A stretch of DNA of 10,951 nt from NCBI GenBank assembly GCA_025055055.1, contig JANWYX010000381.1, positions 1-10,951 on the forward strand, given 5' to 3'. The position numbers and the translations under genes are program-made. Of this stretch, positions 7,848 to 10,951 are shown piece after piece; the stretch's first letter is position 1, and each line of letters begins with the position of its first letter. The notes beneath the pieces were generated by a model that was not told the DNA's origin, ran no database searches, and saw nothing but the letters and a program-made list of their open reading frames with translations. This DNA comes from Caldilinea sp. (GTDB lineage: Bacteria; Chloroflexota; Anaerolineae; Caldilineales; Caldilineaceae).

Positions 7848-8888
7848 ATGACCACAGTGATCGACCTGCGCAGCGACACCGTGACAAAACCGACGCCCGC
7901 CATGCGCCGTGCCATGGCAGAGGCGGAAGTCGGCGACGACGTCTACGGCGAAGACCCGACGGTCAATCGCCTGGAGACGCTCGTCGCCGAGCGGCTCGGC
8001 AAGGAGGCGGCGCTCTTTGTGCCCAGCGGAACGATGGGCAACCTCATCTGCGTCCTCAGCCACTGCGGCCGCGGAGACGAAATGCTGCTGGGCGACCAGG
8101 CGCATATCTTTCACTACGAGCAAGGCGGCTCTGCGGCGGTGGGCGGCGTGCATCCGCGCATCCTCCCCAACTGCCCGGATGGAACCATTGACCTCCAACA
8201 GCTCGCCGGCGCCATCCGCGGCGACGATGAGCATTTTCCGGTGACGCGCTTGATCGCCCTCGAAAACACGCACAACCGCTGCGGCGGTCGCGTGCTACCA
8301 CCGGAGTACATCGATGCCGTGGGTGCCTTGGCGCATGCACGCGGCCTCAAGCTGCACATCGATGGCGCCCGCCTATGGAACGCTGCCGTGGCGCTCGGCG
8401 AATCGCCGGCGCGGCTGGTCGCAGCGGCCGACAGTGTGAGCGTCTGCTTCAGCAAAGGGTTGGCAGCGCCGGTCGGCTCCGCTGTGGCCGGACCCAGGGA
8501 ATTTATCCGTCGCGCGCGGCGCATGCGCAAACAAGTGGGCGGTGGAATGCGGCAGGCGGGCGTGCTGGCAGCCGCAGCGATTGTGGCGTTGGAGCAAATG
8601 GTGGACCGGCTGGCCGAGGATCACGCCCATGCGCGTCGGCTGGCGCATGGGCTGGCCAATATCGACGGCATTCGCATCGACCCTACGACAGTGGAGACAA
8701 ACATCGTCTATTTCGATGTGGTCAAACCGGGGTGGGATGCACCAAAGCTATCTGCAGCCCTGGCAGCCGAAGGTGTGCGAATGAACGACACGGCGCCCTA
8801 TCGCCTGCGCGCCGTCACCCACTATGAGATTTCCGCAGCGGACATCGAGCGGACGCTGACGATCGTCGATGCTGTTCTGCGCACATGA
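7848..8888 (+). CDS. ltaE: low-specificity L-threonine aldolase
   Basis: This PLP-dependent fold-type I enzyme cleaves L-threonine or L-allo-threonine to glycine and acetaldehyde in the cytoplasm; it also acts on related beta-hydroxy amino acids. At 346 aa it has the normal family length. The N-terminal signature IDLRSDTVTKPTPAMR (5-20) is diagnostic, followed by VGDDVYGEDPTVNRLE (28-43), PSGTMGN (59-65, phosphate/cofactor contact), GDQAHIFHYEQGG (82-94), LENTHNRCGG (138-147), HIDGARLWNA (170-179, Asp172 for the PLP pyridine nitrogen) and FSKGLAAPVGS (201-211) with Lys203 as the PLP Schiff-base lysine. No key residue is missing. It is transcribed divergently from polX and appears to be a single-gene unit. 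Its stop codon is 8 bp from the end of the convergent membrane-protein gene. A large hairpin at 8941-8985 could stop its transcript. Confidence 0.96.
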   Translation: MTTVIDLRSDTVTKPTPAMRRAMAEAEVGDDVYGEDPTVNRLETLVAERLGKEAALFVPSGTMGNLICVLSHCGRGDEMLLGDQAHIFHYEQGGSAAVGGVHPRILPNCPDGTIDLQQLAGAIRGDDEHFPVTRLIALENTHNRCGGRVLPPEYIDAVGALAHARGLKLHIDGARLWNAAVALGESPARLVAAADSVSVCFSKGLAAPVGSAVAGPREFIRRARRMRKQVGGGMRQAGVLAAAAIVALEQMVDRLAEDHAHARRLAHGLANIDGIRIDPTTVETNIVYFDVVKPGWDAPKLSAALAAEGVRMNDTAPYRLRAVTHYEISAADIERTLTIVDAVLRT

Positions 8889-8896
8889 CCCTCGCG

Positions 8897-9646
8897 CTAC
8901 ATCGACGTGCGATTGTGGAGAATTTCAATATATCGATCGGTGGGCGAGGAGTCCATCTCTTTGGATAAGGCGGACTCCTCACCCATTGTTTCATAGGTCT
9001 CGGTCAGCCGCGTCGGCCCCACCCCGGGCACTTCGATCATGCTTTGGGCGTCGCTTTGCGCCAGCTTCAACACGCCGTCGGCCATCGCTGCGCCGGCGGC
9101 TTCGCGCTGATGCACGGCGGCGCCGTCGAGAAAGTTCTTCAGCCCTGCGAAAACGCCGATGATGTCGTGGATCGGCTTTGCCAGCACGCCCGCAATGACG
9201 CCCGAGATCACGACGTCCCAGTTCGCCGGGATCGGACCGATGAAGCCCAAAGCCAGCGGCTGCAGGGCGGCGAAAAGATGGAGCGAAAAGAGGCCGGCGA
9301 AGCCGACGCCGAGGATGGCGCCGAGCAGCACGCTGGTACCACTCTTGAATTTGACGTAGCCGGAGGACTTGATGTCGGCGGCGTGCAGCCGGCCCGTGTT
9401 GAGCAGGATCCATTCTAGATAATTCCAGACAAGCTCCACCATGCGCTCGATCGCAAAGGCGACTGCCAAAAGCGCAAGGAGCAGCGGCCCCAACGCCGGC
9501 GACGCAGCCTCCGCTTGCCACAGAGGGGCCGCCTGCACTGTCAATGGGGCGAGGAGCGCGCTCAGGGCGCCCACGCCCCCAGAGGCGAGTCGCCTTGAAC
9601 TGCGCCGGTGTTTCAATCTATACCCGAATACGGTTTGCTTCGCCAT
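8897..9646 (-). CDS. small integral membrane protein of unknown function
   Basis: No family recognised. From ATG 9646 the protein has 249 aa. It begins with a basic stretch (RLKHRRSSRRL) and a hydrophobic segment at about 24-42 ending VQAAP, which could be a signal peptide or a first membrane helix. Further hydrophobic segments lie at about 52-80 (LLLALLAVAFAIERMVELVW), 103-127 and 143-160. The last 85 residues are soluble and polar, and include EVPGVGPTRL (205-214), which resembles a helix-hairpin-helix turn; whether it matters is unclear. An alternative GTG start at 9673 overlaps the pepA stop by four bases (GTGA), which would mean translational coupling; the ATG at 9646 has a better purine-rich site (GAGAGGGG) ahead. 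It is cotranscribed behind pepA and convergent with ltaE. Confidence 0.82.
   Translation of the reverse strand: MAKQTVFGYRLKHRRSSRRLASGGVGALSALLAPLTVQAAPLWQAEAASPALGPLLLALLAVAFAIERMVELVWNYLEWILLNTGRLHAADIKSSGYVKFKSGTSVLLGAILGVGFAGLFSLHLFAALQPLALGFIGPIPANWDVVISGVIAGVLAKPIHDIIGVFAGLKNFLDGAAVHQREAAGAAMADGVLKLAQSDAQSMIEVPGVGPTRLTETYETMGEESALSKEMDSSPTDRYIEILHNRTSM
8941..8985. repeat. 14-bp hairpin between convergent ltaE and membrane-protein genes
   Basis: TGGGCGAGGAGTCC (8941-8954) pairs with GGACTCCTCACCCA (8972-8985) at 13 of 14 positions, loop 17 bases. In RNA from the minus strand the odd pair becomes G-U, so the stem would be complete. It lies inside the 3' end of the membrane-protein gene and 52 bp past the ltaE stop. 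There is no T-run in either direction, so a role as terminator or 3' stabiliser is inference. Confidence 0.6.
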
Positions 9647-9669
9647 TCGCCCCCTCTCTTTCCATTTTC

Positions 9670-10951
<1,282 letters not shown>

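Noticed and set aside
7577..8191. 204-codon plus-strand frame across the repeat region into ltaE
   Set aside because: Overlaps the true ltaE frame, has no ribosome site, and its product is Arg-rich without recognisable features.
9559..9646. Possible twin-arginine signal in the membrane protein
   Set aside because: The RRSSRRLAS stretch lacks the S-R-R-x-F-L-K pattern and is explained by positive residues before a membrane segment.

Overview
The window carries seven clear protein-coding genes, one partial gene running off the right edge (pepA) and one possible gene start running off the left edge. No rRNA, tRNA, CRISPR array, transposase or integrase was seen. The organism cannot be named from this sequence. 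A high-GC bacterium with a PHP-domain PolX, Shine-Dalgarno starts and repeat-filled intergenic DNA would fit Chloroflexota (Caldilinea-like) among others, but that is a low-confidence guess.

Left half (1-4880), all on the minus strand and visibly lower in GC. A PocR/AraC-type regulator (3622-4854) ends in a good rho-independent terminator (3545-3573). After about 170 bp of AT-rich control DNA with a cluster of short palindromes comes a two-gene operon: an unrecognised 536-aa protein that looks like a beta-propeller (1765-3375), then a GPH-family (MelB-like) sugar:cation symporter (225-1694). Both operon genes have strong AGGAGG-type ribosome sites. This reads as a small carbohydrate uptake/utilisation locus with its own regulator. 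An enzyme may follow beyond the left edge (1-104).

Right half (4887-10951), high GC and mostly housekeeping. A polX DNA repair polymerase (5503-7296) is followed 4 bp later by an SH3-like lipoprotein gene (4887-5498), both minus. The polX promoter seems to give an almost leaderless mRNA. A 550-bp intergenic region (7297-7847) holds a 13-bp inverted repeat and a degenerate 37-bp direct repeat. It separates polX from the divergent threonine aldolase gene ltaE (7848-8888, plus). Convergent to ltaE lie a small multi-spanning membrane protein (8897-9646) and, upstream of it in the same operon, a leucyl aminopeptidase of family M17 (9670 to the right edge).

I found no convincing new multi-gene system. 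The points most worth following are the uncharacterised propeller-like protein tied to a sugar transporter, the palindrome cluster in front of it, the sharp compositional junction near 4880, and the intergenic repeats.
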